24,205 nt of DNA from CAYUNI01 sp964446245 (GTDB lineage: Bacteria; Patescibacteriota; Minisyncoccia; Phycocordibacterales; XYD1-FULL-46-19). The notes under the pieces are model-generated. The model was not told the DNA's origin and made no database searches. It saw nothing but the letters and a program-made list of their open reading frames with translations. Below are positions 1 through 4,344 of the stretch, piece by piece. The stretch lies in the NCBI GenBank assembly GCA_964446245.1, contig CAYUNI010000009.1, positions 1 to 24,205 of the forward strand, written 5' to 3'. Numbering within the stretch: position 1 is the first letter of the stretch; every line of letters begins with the position of its first letter. Made by a program: the position numbers and the translations under genes.

Positions 1-53
1 CCGCAACCTCCCGCGTGACAGGCGGGTGCTCTAACCAGTTGAGCTACATCTGC
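1..53 (-). tRNA. tRNA-Asp (GTC), 3' part cut off
   Basis: Read on the minus strand, the acceptor 5' strand GCAGATG begins at 53, followed by TA, a D-arm starting GCTC, and an anticodon stem-loop with CTGTCAC, giving anticodon GTC at 17-19 (Asp). The variable region and the start of the T-arm are visible, but the T-loop and acceptor 3' strand lie beyond the window start. It is the last of three minus-strand tRNA genes and has its own promoter-like sequence just upstream. Confidence 0.93.
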
Positions 54-62
54 AAAGCAAAC

Positions 63-68
63 ATTATA
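63..68 (-). promoter_or_regulatory. -10 box of tRNA-Asp promoter
   Basis: A perfect TATAAT lies on the minus strand at 68-63, ten bases before the mature tRNA-Asp 5' end. A TTGAAA-like -35 sits about 19 bases upstream, inside a small AT-rich hairpin (81-87 with 92-98). This suggests tRNA-Asp is transcribed separately from tRNA-Met. Confidence 0.6.
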
Positions 69-100
69 ATACAGTTTTCGAGAGATTTTTCAATCTCTTG

Positions 101-174
101 TGCCGGCGGGTGGAATTGAACCACCGACCTTGGGCTTATGAGTCCCACGCTCTAACCAACTGAGCTACACCGGC
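101..174 (-). tRNA. tRNA-Met (CAT), elongator type
   Basis: The minus strand gives a complete cloverleaf: acceptor GCCGGTG paired with CGCCGGC (one U-G wobble), anticodon loop CTCATAA (anticodon CAT at 138-140), T-arm GGTGG/TTCAATT/CCACC, discriminator A. No CCA is encoded. The first pair is G1:C72, so it is not the initiator. A tRNA-Ile2 with a lysidine-modified CAT anticodon cannot be excluded from sequence alone. The last pair of the anticodon stem (31:39) reads A-G, a mismatch next to the loop. Confidence 0.93.
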
Positions 175-185
175 AATCATTTGAC

Positions 186-214
186 ATTCTAACTCAAAAT
201 CAGCTCATTTTCAA
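186..214 (-). promoter_or_regulatory. promoter of tRNA-Met
   Basis: On the minus strand TTGAAA (214-209), a 17-base spacer and TAGAAT (191-186) lie 11 bases before the mature tRNA-Met 5' end. Both boxes are close to the sigma-70 consensus with ideal spacing. Confidence 0.6.
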
Positions 215-235
215 GAAAATTTAATAACTCATTAA

Positions 236-277
236 AACATCGCCCCCGATTGGCTTAGGCCAATCGGGGGCGATGTT
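236..277 (-). terminator. 19-bp perfect hairpin after tRNA-fMet
   Basis: Positions 236-254 pair perfectly with 259-277 around a TTAG loop; the stem is GC-rich in the middle (CGCCCCCGAT). On the minus strand it is followed by a short U-rich run (TTTTAAT), so it probably ends the tRNA-fMet transcript. The U-tract is weak for such a strong stem, so a different role is possible. Confidence 0.6.
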
Positions 278-286
278 AAAACTTTG

Positions 287-358
287 TTGCGGGGGCCGGA
301 ATCGAACCGGCGTCTGGAGGTTATGAGCCTCCCAAGGTAACCACTCCTCTACCCCGCG
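287..358 (-). tRNA. initiator tRNA-fMet (CAT)
   Basis: The minus strand begins CGCGGGG and ends CCCCGCAA, giving the C1:A72 mismatch that marks bacterial initiator tRNA. The D-stem carries the A11:U24 pair typical of initiators. The anticodon loop is CTCATAA. The anticodon stem is GGAGG/CCTCC, so of the usual three G:C pairs 29:41 is A:U while 30:40 and 31:39 are G:C. No CCA is encoded. Known role: starting translation with formyl-methionine. Confidence in initiator identity is high. Confidence 0.95.
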
Positions 359-369
359 ATTATTTTCTA

Positions 370-399
370 AGTATACAATAAAAAGTCCCTTTTTTGCAA
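370..399 (-). promoter_or_regulatory. promoter of tRNA-fMet
   Basis: On the minus strand TTGCAA (399-394), an 18-base spacer and TATACT (375-370) precede the mature tRNA 5' end (358) by 11 bases. Confidence 0.6.
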
Positions 400-415
400 G
401 TGGTAAGTATTTCAG

Positions 416-484
416 ATGGGTAAATCAATAAAACGACCTCAAAAATTACTAGAAGAAAAGGAGAAATGGCTCCAATCGATGTAG
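416..484 (+). CDS. possible 22-aa micro-ORF (uncertain)
   Basis: An ATG at 416 opens 22 codons ending at TAG 482-484; the product is short, Lys/Glu-rich and amphipathic (begins MGKSIKRPQKLLEEKEKW). The stop codon lies in the left arm of the hairpin at 479-516. No convincing ribosome-binding site precedes it and the length is within chance expectation. It is listed because it ends exactly at a terminator-like hairpin in an otherwise gene-free 264-bp stretch (359-622). Confidence 0.2.
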   Translation: MGKSIKRPQKLLEEKEKWLQSM

Positions 485-519
485 ACAAATTTCGCGACCG
501 CGAAATTTGTCTACATTTT
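479..519 (+). terminator. 18-bp perfect hairpin with U-tract
   Basis: Positions 479-496 pair perfectly with 499-516; only two bases separate the arms, so the real loop opens the last pairs. On the plus strand the stem runs into TTTT, giving a rho-independent terminator shape. No confident plus-strand gene precedes it except the 22-codon micro-ORF. Confidence 0.6.
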
Positions 520-569
520 CATTAAGGACTAGTACTGCATTTCCGAGGAGAATTCACCACCACACGGGC

Positions 570-598
570 TTGCATTATTTTTATCTTTATGTTATTAT
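570..598 (+). promoter_or_regulatory. sigma-70 type promoter of the 47-aa gene
   Basis: TTGCAT (570-575), a 17-base spacer and TATTAT (593-598). The expected start near 605 gives a leader of about 18 bases that contains essentially only the ribosome-binding site. Confidence 0.7.
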
Positions 599-607
599 AA
601 AAGCACG

Positions 608-618
608 AAAGGAGGTGA
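608..618 (+). promoter_or_regulatory. perfect Shine-Dalgarno AAAGGAGGTGA
   Basis: An 11-base match to the anti-Shine-Dalgarno complement ends a few bases before ATG 623. It fixes the start of the 47-codon gene. I see no comparable site before any other gene in the window. Confidence 0.8.
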
Positions 619-622
619 ACTT

Positions 623-766
623 ATGCCCGATTTCAATACCCTCATGGTGAGGGTCGAGGTGGAAACAAGGGCGATTGTTATGGGGGAAGCTCCCGAAACT
701 GTAGCCCGAATGATGGGCCTCCCCTGGCCCATCAAAGAAAATGAAAAACCCGCCGTGGCCGCCTAG
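623..766 (+). CDS. 47-aa small protein, unknown function
   Basis: The frame from ATG 623 to TAG 764-766 encodes 47 residues starting MPDFNTLMVRVEVETRAIVM and ending PAVAA. I do not recognise the family. The first half is a predicted beta strand (alternating Val/Glu/Arg around residues 7-19), then a short helix (about 22-32), then a Pro-rich segment (GLPWPIKE). There is no signal peptide, membrane segment or cysteine. Support for a real gene is a consensus-like promoter, a perfect Shine-Dalgarno, and a dedicated terminator whose stem includes the last codons and stop. The gene is clearly richer in GC than its neighbours and uses CCC, AGG and GTG codons that they avoid. The coding strand also holds perfect inverted repeats at 638-654 (7 bp) and 712-733 (8 bp), so a structured regulatory RNA is an alternative. 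The antisense 63-codon frame is taken as a shadow. Confidence 0.65.
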   Translation: MPDFNTLMVRVEVETRAIVMGEAPETVARMMGLPWPIKENEKPAVAA

Positions 767-790
767 AAAGGCGCCCACGGCCTTTCTTTT
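752..790 (+). terminator. rho-independent terminator overlapping a stop codon
   Basis: GCCGTGG (752-758) pairs with CCACGGC (775-781), then a C-C mismatch, then CGCCT (760-764) with AGGCG (769-773) around loop AGAA, followed by CTTTCTTTT. The TAG stop of the small gene (764-766) falls at the top of the stem and loop, so a ribosome reaching the stop would cover the hairpin. Confidence 0.8.
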
Positions 791-802
791 AAAGCAAAAA
801 TA

Positions 803-811
803 TGATATAAA
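803..811 (+). promoter_or_regulatory. extended -10 promoter, leaderless type
   Basis: TG (803-804), one base, TATAAA (806-811), then six bases to ATG 818. A transcript starting about seven bases past the -10 would begin at or next to the start codon. Confidence 0.5.
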
Positions 812-817
812 ATAGCT

Positions 818-1126
818 ATGGACGAATTTAAAAATGTTCCCTCAGTTAGCGCCATCGAAAAAGCGCGCCAAGAAGCGGGCCAAATTAAACAAAAATTCCG
901 TGAGCAAACTTTAGGCTACATCACTGCCGCTTTTGGTCTAGTTGCCGGTCTCGCTTGGAACGAAGCGATTAAGTCGATTATTGACACTATCTTCGTCTTA
1001 GGAAAAAGTGGCGTCTGGGCCAAGCTTATCTATGCCATAATCGTCACTATCGCTTTGGTTGTCATTAGCTACTATCTCAGCAAATTGATAAACAAAGAGG
1101 CAGAGACGACACCAAAAGAAAAATAA
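818..1126 (+). CDS. DUF5654 family membrane protein
   Basis: A 102-residue protein with a polar N-terminal helix (residues 1-28, charged), a conserved-looking segment REQTLGYITAAFGLVAGLAW (29-48) continuing into NEAIKSI, a second membrane segment (about 70-91) and a Lys/Glu-rich cytoplasmic-type tail. The spacing and the LAWNEAIK motif match what I know as DUF5654, a small two-helix membrane family found in archaea and candidate-phyla bacteria, with no assigned function. It has no ribosome-binding site; an extended -10 box lies directly upstream. It is preceded by the terminator of the 47-codon gene and followed by tRNA-Ala, so it appears monocistronic. Confidence 0.85.
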   Translation: MDEFKNVPSVSAIEKARQEAGQIKQKFREQTLGYITAAFGLVAGLAWNEAIKSIIDTIFVLGKSGVWAKLIYAIIVTIALVVISYYLSKLINKEAETTPKEK

Positions 1127-1183
1127 AACTTACTTTCTCAGGTGGCAAAAATTAATTTTAATAAATATTAATCAAATAATAAT

Positions 1184-1254
1184 GGGCCTATAGTCTAGTG
1201 GTACGACGGTACATTCGCATTGTACAGGCGCGAGTTCGATTCTCGCTAGGTCCA
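1184..1254 (+). tRNA. tRNA-Ala (CGC)
   Basis: Acceptor GGGCCTA pairs with TAGGTCC and contains G3:U70, the alanine identity pair. D-stem GTC/GAC, anticodon stem GTACA/TGTAC with loop TTCGCAT (anticodon CGC), T-arm GCGAG/TTCGATT/CTCGC, discriminator A at 1254. The next bases are CCC, so CCA is not encoded. The tsaC start lies only 28 bases downstream, so co-transcription and processing are plausible. Confidence 0.95.
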
Positions 1255-1282
1255 CCCAGTTAAAAATCCCCCTCGCAGAAAA

Positions 1283-1870
1283 ATGGTCAAAAAAGATAGT
1301 AAAGAAATAATAAAAATCATCAAATCCGGCGGAATCGGGGTTATGCCGACCGATACCATTCTGGGGTTAGTCGGTTCAGCCCTTGATGAAAAAACTGTCG
1401 AAAGAATTTACCAAGTCCGAAAGCGGTCCCCAAACAAAGCGCCTATTATTCTAATTGGACAACTATCTGATTTAAAATTATTTGAAATTGAATTAGATTC
1501 CGAAACAAAAAAAATTTTAGCCAAGGTCTGGCCGGGGCCGATTAGTATCATCTTCCCTTCTCCTCTTAAAAAATTCACCTATCTCCACCGAGGACAAAAG
1601 ACCCTCGCTTTTCGTCTACCGGCAAACAAAAAATTACAAAATCTTTTAAAGAAAACTGGGCCCCTCATCGCCCCCTCTGCCAATCACGAAGGAGAAGCTC
1701 CCGCTCAATCACTAAAACAAGCTGAAACCTATTTTAGCGATCAAATCGACTTTTACCTTGGGCCAGCTCCTCGTCAGAAAAAACCTTCGACCTTAGTTGC
1801 TCTTACTGAAAAAAAGTTTAAGATACTAAGAGATGGTGCTGGACAAATACCATCAAAATTTTTAGTCTAA
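1283..1870 (+). CDS. tsaC: L-threonylcarbamoyladenylate synthase (TsaC/YwlC)
   Basis: A 195-residue protein of the Sua5/YciO/YrdC fold, the usual size for the short TsaC form. It makes threonylcarbamoyl-AMP from threonine, bicarbonate and ATP, the first step of the t6A37 modification of ANN-decoding tRNAs. Visible motifs are PTDTILGL (22-29), the KRSPNKAPI segment (47-55) that binds substrate, WPGP (83-86), RLP (111-113) and PSAN (131-134), all in family order. There is no C-terminal Sua5 domain. The start at 1283 gives the expected N-terminus (short helix, GGIGVMPTDT). No ribosome-binding site is seen. It lies just after tRNA-Ala and 13 bases before a tRNA-binding-domain gene, a tRNA-themed neighbourhood. 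The other t6A genes (tsaB, tsaD, tsaE) are not in the window. Confidence 0.93.
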   Translation: MVKKDSKEIIKIIKSGGIGVMPTDTILGLVGSALDEKTVERIYQVRKRSPNKAPIILIGQLSDLKLFEIELDSETKKILAKVWPGPISIIFPSPLKKFTYLHRGQKTLAFRLPANKKLQNLLKKTGPLIAPSANHEGEAPAQSLKQAETYFSDQIDFYLGPAPRQKKPSTLVALTEKKFKILRDGAGQIPSKFLV

Positions 1871-1883
1871 AAATCTAACAAAA

Positions 1884-2213
1884 ATGGAGCAAATCGATTA
1901 CGAAATTTTTAAACAAACCGAGCTAAAAGTGGTGACCATCAAAGAGGCCGAGCGGATTGAAGGTTCGGACAAATTACTACAACTCTTGGTAGATGATGGT
2001 ATAAACACGCGTCAGATTATTGCGGGGATCGGAAAAGCTTATGAGCCAGAAGAAATTATCGAAAAACAAATTGTCATCGTGGCAAACCTTAAACCACGAA
2101 AACTAATGGGGCGAGAAAGCCAGGGGATGATTCTCGCTGCCCACGGAGAAGACGGGTCAGCCGTTTTACTTTTTCCAGAAAAAATCGTCCCCAACGGTAG
2201 CCAAATTAGCTAA
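1884..2213 (+). CDS. tRNA-binding OB-fold protein (Trbp111 / MetRS beta-like)
   Basis: A 109-residue stand-alone tRNA-binding domain. Family marks in order: LKVVTIKEAERIEGSDKLL (14-32), RQIIAGIGKAY (43-53), IVIVANLKPRKLMGRESQGM (63-82) and MILAA. These match the EMAP-II/Trbp111/CsaA OB-fold, which binds tRNA structure and is found either free or fused to the C-terminus of methionyl-tRNA synthetase. Databases often name such proteins methionine-tRNA ligase subunit beta. The window does not contain metG, so whether this one assists MetRS or acts alone is open. It starts 13 bases after tsaC and is followed almost without gap by the Gmad2 gene, suggesting one operon. Confidence 0.88.
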   Translation: MEQIDYEIFKQTELKVVTIKEAERIEGSDKLLQLLVDDGINTRQIIAGIGKAYEPEEIIEKQIVIVANLKPRKLMGRESQGMILAAHGEDGSAVLLFPEKIVPNGSQIS

Positions 2214-2221
2214 AATTGATC

Positions 2222-2830
2222 ATGAAAAAAATAATCATCATCGTATTCATTGTTTTGATCGGACTAAGTATCTGGTTTGGTTTTAGCCCGAACAAAAATA
2301 ATATTTCCACCGAAATTAAAAATTTTTCTGATTGCGAAAAAGCCGGCTATCCAATTCTCGAAAGCTACCCCAGACAATGCATCACGGCCGACAAAAAACG
2401 CTTCACCGAAAATCTAAACGAAAAAGAATTAAACACCGATCCCGTCATTATCTCGCCAGACATTTCTAAACCAATCGGCAGTCCGCTTCTTCTGTCTGGC
2501 GAAGCGAGAGGTTTCTGGTTTTTTGAAGGAAGTTTTCCTGTCAAACTTATCGACGAAAAAGGCCAAACCATTGCTACCGGCACCGCCAAAGCAAAAAGCA
2601 ATTGGCTAACTGAAAATTTTGTCCCCTTTGAAGTCAAGCTGACTTTTAAAGAACCATCTACCACTAATGGCCAAATCATTCTCAGCAAAGACAGCCCTTC
2701 TGGCCTAGCCGAAAACAATCGTTCAATCAAAATACCAGTGATCTTCCAAGGACGGTATGAAATTAAGCTTAGTGGATCCAAAGCAACCGACACTGAATCA
2801 CTAGCGAGCTCGTCCTCGACTACCGACTAG
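2222..2830 (+). CDS. secreted or membrane-anchored Gmad2-domain protein
   Basis: From ATG 2222 the protein has 202 residues; an in-frame TTG at 2216 would add two. Residues 1-20 form a Lys-capped hydrophobic segment (signal peptide or anchor). A small Cys-containing region follows, with C..AGYPILESYPRQC (about residues 37-53), then an immunoglobulin-like Gmad2 domain with marks SPLLLSGEARGFWFFEGSFP, VKLIDEKGQTIATG, a W..F..PF stretch and SKDSPSGLAEN. Gmad2 is an extracytoplasmic domain known from sporulation-associated (Firmicutes) and candidate-phyla proteins; its role is unknown. The tail is Ser/Thr-rich. It follows the tRNA-binding gene by eight bases, so it may be co-transcribed although functionally unrelated. 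Confidence 0.82.
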   Translation: MKKIIIIVFIVLIGLSIWFGFSPNKNNISTEIKNFSDCEKAGYPILESYPRQCITADKKRFTENLNEKELNTDPVIISPDISKPIGSPLLLSGEARGFWFFEGSFPVKLIDEKGQTIATGTAKAKSNWLTENFVPFEVKLTFKEPSTTNGQIILSKDSPSGLAENNRSIKIPVIFQGRYEIKLSGSKATDTESLASSSSTTD

Positions 2831-2895
2831 CGACTTTTTCAACCTAGAGCTATAATTAAACCAGCCAAAGGTCGAAGTCAATCATAATTTATATT

Positions 2896-3111
2896 ATGAA
2901 TAAACTAACAGTACTCGATTGGGTCGCGATGGTTTTAGTAATCATTGGCGGTCTAAACTGGGGCTTGGTTGCCATGTCTCCTAGTTATGACCTTGTAGCC
3001 GGCTTGTTCGGCGGTACCGAAGCCATAATTGCCAAAATCGTCTACGGCTTAGTCGGCATAGCGGCCATCTATTTGGTTTTTGTGGTGGCCAAATTAGAGC
3101 GTAGCGCCTAA
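2896..3111 (+). CDS. DUF378 family small membrane protein
   Basis: A 71-residue protein with two membrane segments (about 8-28 and 43-64) separated by a loop SPSYDLVAGLFGGTEAI. The N-terminal DWVAMVLVIIGGLNWGLVA and the loop DLVAGLFG are the hallmark of DUF378 (YuzA-like), a small integral membrane family of unknown function. A TATAAT-like box lies at 2851-2856 and a second possible -10 (CATAAT, 2883-2888) seven bases before the ATG; no Shine-Dalgarno is present. It stands alone between the Gmad2 gene and the DsbA-like gene. Confidence 0.9.
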   Translation: MNKLTVLDWVAMVLVIIGGLNWGLVAMSPSYDLVAGLFGGTEAIIAKIVYGLVGIAAIYLVFVVAKLERSA

Positions 3112-3127
3112 AATCTAGGCAGCCCTC

Positions 3128-3157
3128 TGGCAACAAAACCAATTGGTCTTGTTGCCA
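3128..3157. repeat. 9-bp inverted repeat between DUF378 and DsbA-like genes
   Basis: TGGCAACAA (3128-3136) pairs with TTGTTGCCA (3149-3157); the loop contains a further ACC/GGT pairing. No U-tract follows on either strand, so a terminator role is only possible, not shown. It begins 17 bases after the DUF378 stop codon. Confidence 0.5.
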
Positions 3158-3234
3158 ATAGCGTCGCTTAGAAAAATCCGATATGATAGGATGGTGTCTA
3201 GTGCGCGCGATATTTATTATTTAATATTTAAAAA

Positions 3235-3933
3235 ATGAAAGAACAAAATCCTTATGCTATTGCCGGTTCGATTATCTTTGCCGCCCTGCTAATTACCGGA
3301 GCGATTATTTATAAAGACAAAGCTCCTACTCCTCCAGACCAAAAAGACCCCATTGCAATAAAAGCTTTAGATAAAAATAATTTTCCTGCGGTCACCAAAG
3401 ACGACCATATCAATGGCGACCTTAAAGCTCCATTAAAATTAGTTGTCTATTCTGATTTAGAATGCCCTTTCTGTAAATATTTTCATTTTGAATTACAAAA
3501 ATTAGCTAAAGATTATGTGACGACCGGCAAACTAGCTATTGTTTATCGACAATTTCCTATTGAGTCTCTCCACAGTAAAGCTAAAAAAGAAGCTGAGGCT
3601 TCCGAATGTGTAGCCGAGCTGGGTGGTAACTCTAAATTCTGGCAATACCTAGACAAAATCTACGCCATCACTCCTTCCAACGACGGTTTAGAATTAACAA
3701 AATTACCAGAATTAGCTTCTGAACTCGGACTCGACCCCAAAAACTTCAACCAATGTTTAGATAGCGGGAAATATAGCGAAAAAATTAGCAAAAGCATTAC
3801 TGAAGCAAATTCTCTAGGAATTCAAGGCACTCCAGCTCCATTTATTATTGACAATAAGGGGAATATCACTCCGCTTGGTGGCTATGTTAAATATGAAGTA
3901 ATGAAACCGATGATAGAAAAATCGCTCAAATAG
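3235..3933 (+). CDS. membrane-anchored DsbA-like thiol-disulfide oxidoreductase
   Basis: A 232-residue protein. Residues 7-26 form an N-terminal membrane anchor, then a Pro-rich linker, then a thioredoxin-fold domain of the DsbA/DsbG/Com1 type (thioredoxin_4). The active site is CPFC (Cys77, Cys80) in SDLECPFCKYFH; the cis-proline motif is seen as GIQGTPAPFI near residue 200; the helical insertion between them carries ASECVAEL and a further cysteine (NQCLDSGKY). The expected role is forming or shuffling disulfides in exported proteins. The cysteine-bearing Gmad2 protein two genes upstream could be a client, which is an inference. No ribosome-binding site is seen; the upstream 60 bases are very AT-rich. 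It is the last plus-strand gene. Confidence 0.9.
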   Translation: MKEQNPYAIAGSIIFAALLITGAIIYKDKAPTPPDQKDPIAIKALDKNNFPAVTKDDHINGDLKAPLKLVVYSDLECPFCKYFHFELQKLAKDYVTTGKLAIVYRQFPIESLHSKAKKEAEASECVAELGGNSKFWQYLDKIYAITPSNDGLELTKLPELASELGLDPKNFNQCLDSGKYSEKISKSITEANSLGIQGTPAPFIIDNKGNITPLGGYVKYEVMKPMIEKSLK

Positions 3934-3970
3934 TCTGAAAATACTTCCGTTTATCCTCCTCAATAAAAGC

Positions 3971-4016
3971 AAGAAAAAACACCCCAAGCGGCCAAACTAA
4001 GTCGCTTGGGGTGTTT
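3971..4016 (-). terminator. strong terminator, 14-bp perfect stem
   Basis: AAACACCCCAAGCG (3977-3990) pairs with CGCTTGGGGTGTTT (4003-4016), loop 12. On the minus strand the stem is followed by TTTTTTCTTG. On the plus strand only three U follow, so it works best for minus-strand transcripts, but it may also stop the DsbA-like gene. Confidence 0.75.
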
Positions 4017-4110
4017 CAAGGTCTTCATGCCCGCCTTCCCTTCTCTTCTCAGATATCTTCCCCTCCCAAGTGTTTGAATGTCCTCTCCCAATTGACTTGG
4101 TCAGTATTAG

Positions 4111-4135
4111 TCTACATAGGCTTAGCCTATGTAGA
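4111..4135. repeat. palindromic repeat copy 1 (ACATAGGC core)
   Basis: TCTACATAGGC (4111-4121) pairs with GCCTATGTAGA (4125-4135), loop TTA. It is followed by six A on the plus strand. The core ACATAGGC...GCCTATGT recurs at 4210-4232. Confidence 0.7.
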
Positions 4136-4209
4136 AAAAATCCAACCAAAAAGAACGGGAATTAAGTATATTTAATTCATATTTTCCTCTTTTCCCCCTT
4201 GTTTTATTC

Positions 4210-4232
4210 CCACATAGGCTAAGCCTATGTGG
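4210..4232. repeat. palindromic repeat copy 2 (ACATAGGC core)
   Basis: CCACATAGGC (4210-4219) pairs with GCCTATGTGG (4223-4232), loop TAA. The inner eight base pairs equal those of copy 1; the outer pairs differ but still match each other, a covariation-like pattern. The loop is the reverse complement of copy 1's loop. Confidence 0.7.
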
Positions 4233-4235
4233 AGG

Positions 4236-4279
4236 AAAAAGGGCGGGCCTCGCTGGTACTCCAGAGAAGCCCGCCCTTT
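4236..4279 (-). terminator. rpoD terminator with conserved inner hairpin
   Basis: AAAGGGCGGGC (4238-4248) pairs with GCCCGCCCTTT (4269-4279); the minus strand continues into a run of T. Inside, CTGG (4253-4256) and CCAG (4261-4264) form a second hairpin around TACT. Positions 4241-4276 recur at 14681-14716 with two differences. Confidence 0.8.
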
Positions 4280-4344
4280 GTGTATTTAATTCGTATCATT
4301 CGTGAATTTTATTCATATTATTCGCATCGAATAATATGCGTAAG

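Larger units (their letters stand above)
3934..4344. other. 411-bp convergent intergenic region
   Basis: This gap separates the end of the plus-strand DsbA-like gene from the end of the minus-strand rpoD. It holds four strong hairpins (3977-4016, 4111-4135, 4210-4232, 4238-4279), two of which share the same palindromic core, a polypyrimidine stretch (4029-4090, purine-rich on the minus strand), and the 11-mer TTCGTATCATT (4290-4300) that recurs after trmD. A 22-codon minus-strand frame (3960-4028) follows a purine-rich stretch but overlaps a terminator and is not called. Confidence 0.8.

Noticed and set aside
587..778. 63-codon minus-strand frame opposite the 47-codon gene
   Set aside because: It is Gly/Phe/His-rich low-complexity sequence, has no ribosome-binding site, and its opposite strand carries promoter, Shine-Dalgarno and terminator in the right order.
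2365..2793. 142-codon minus-strand frame
   Set aside because: It lies wholly antisense to the Gmad2 protein, which has a clear signal sequence and domain.
3960..4028. 22-codon minus-strand frame after a purine-rich stretch
   Set aside because: The frame runs through the terminator at 3971-4016, and the purine-rich stretch extends over 40 bases without a definite Shine-Dalgarno.
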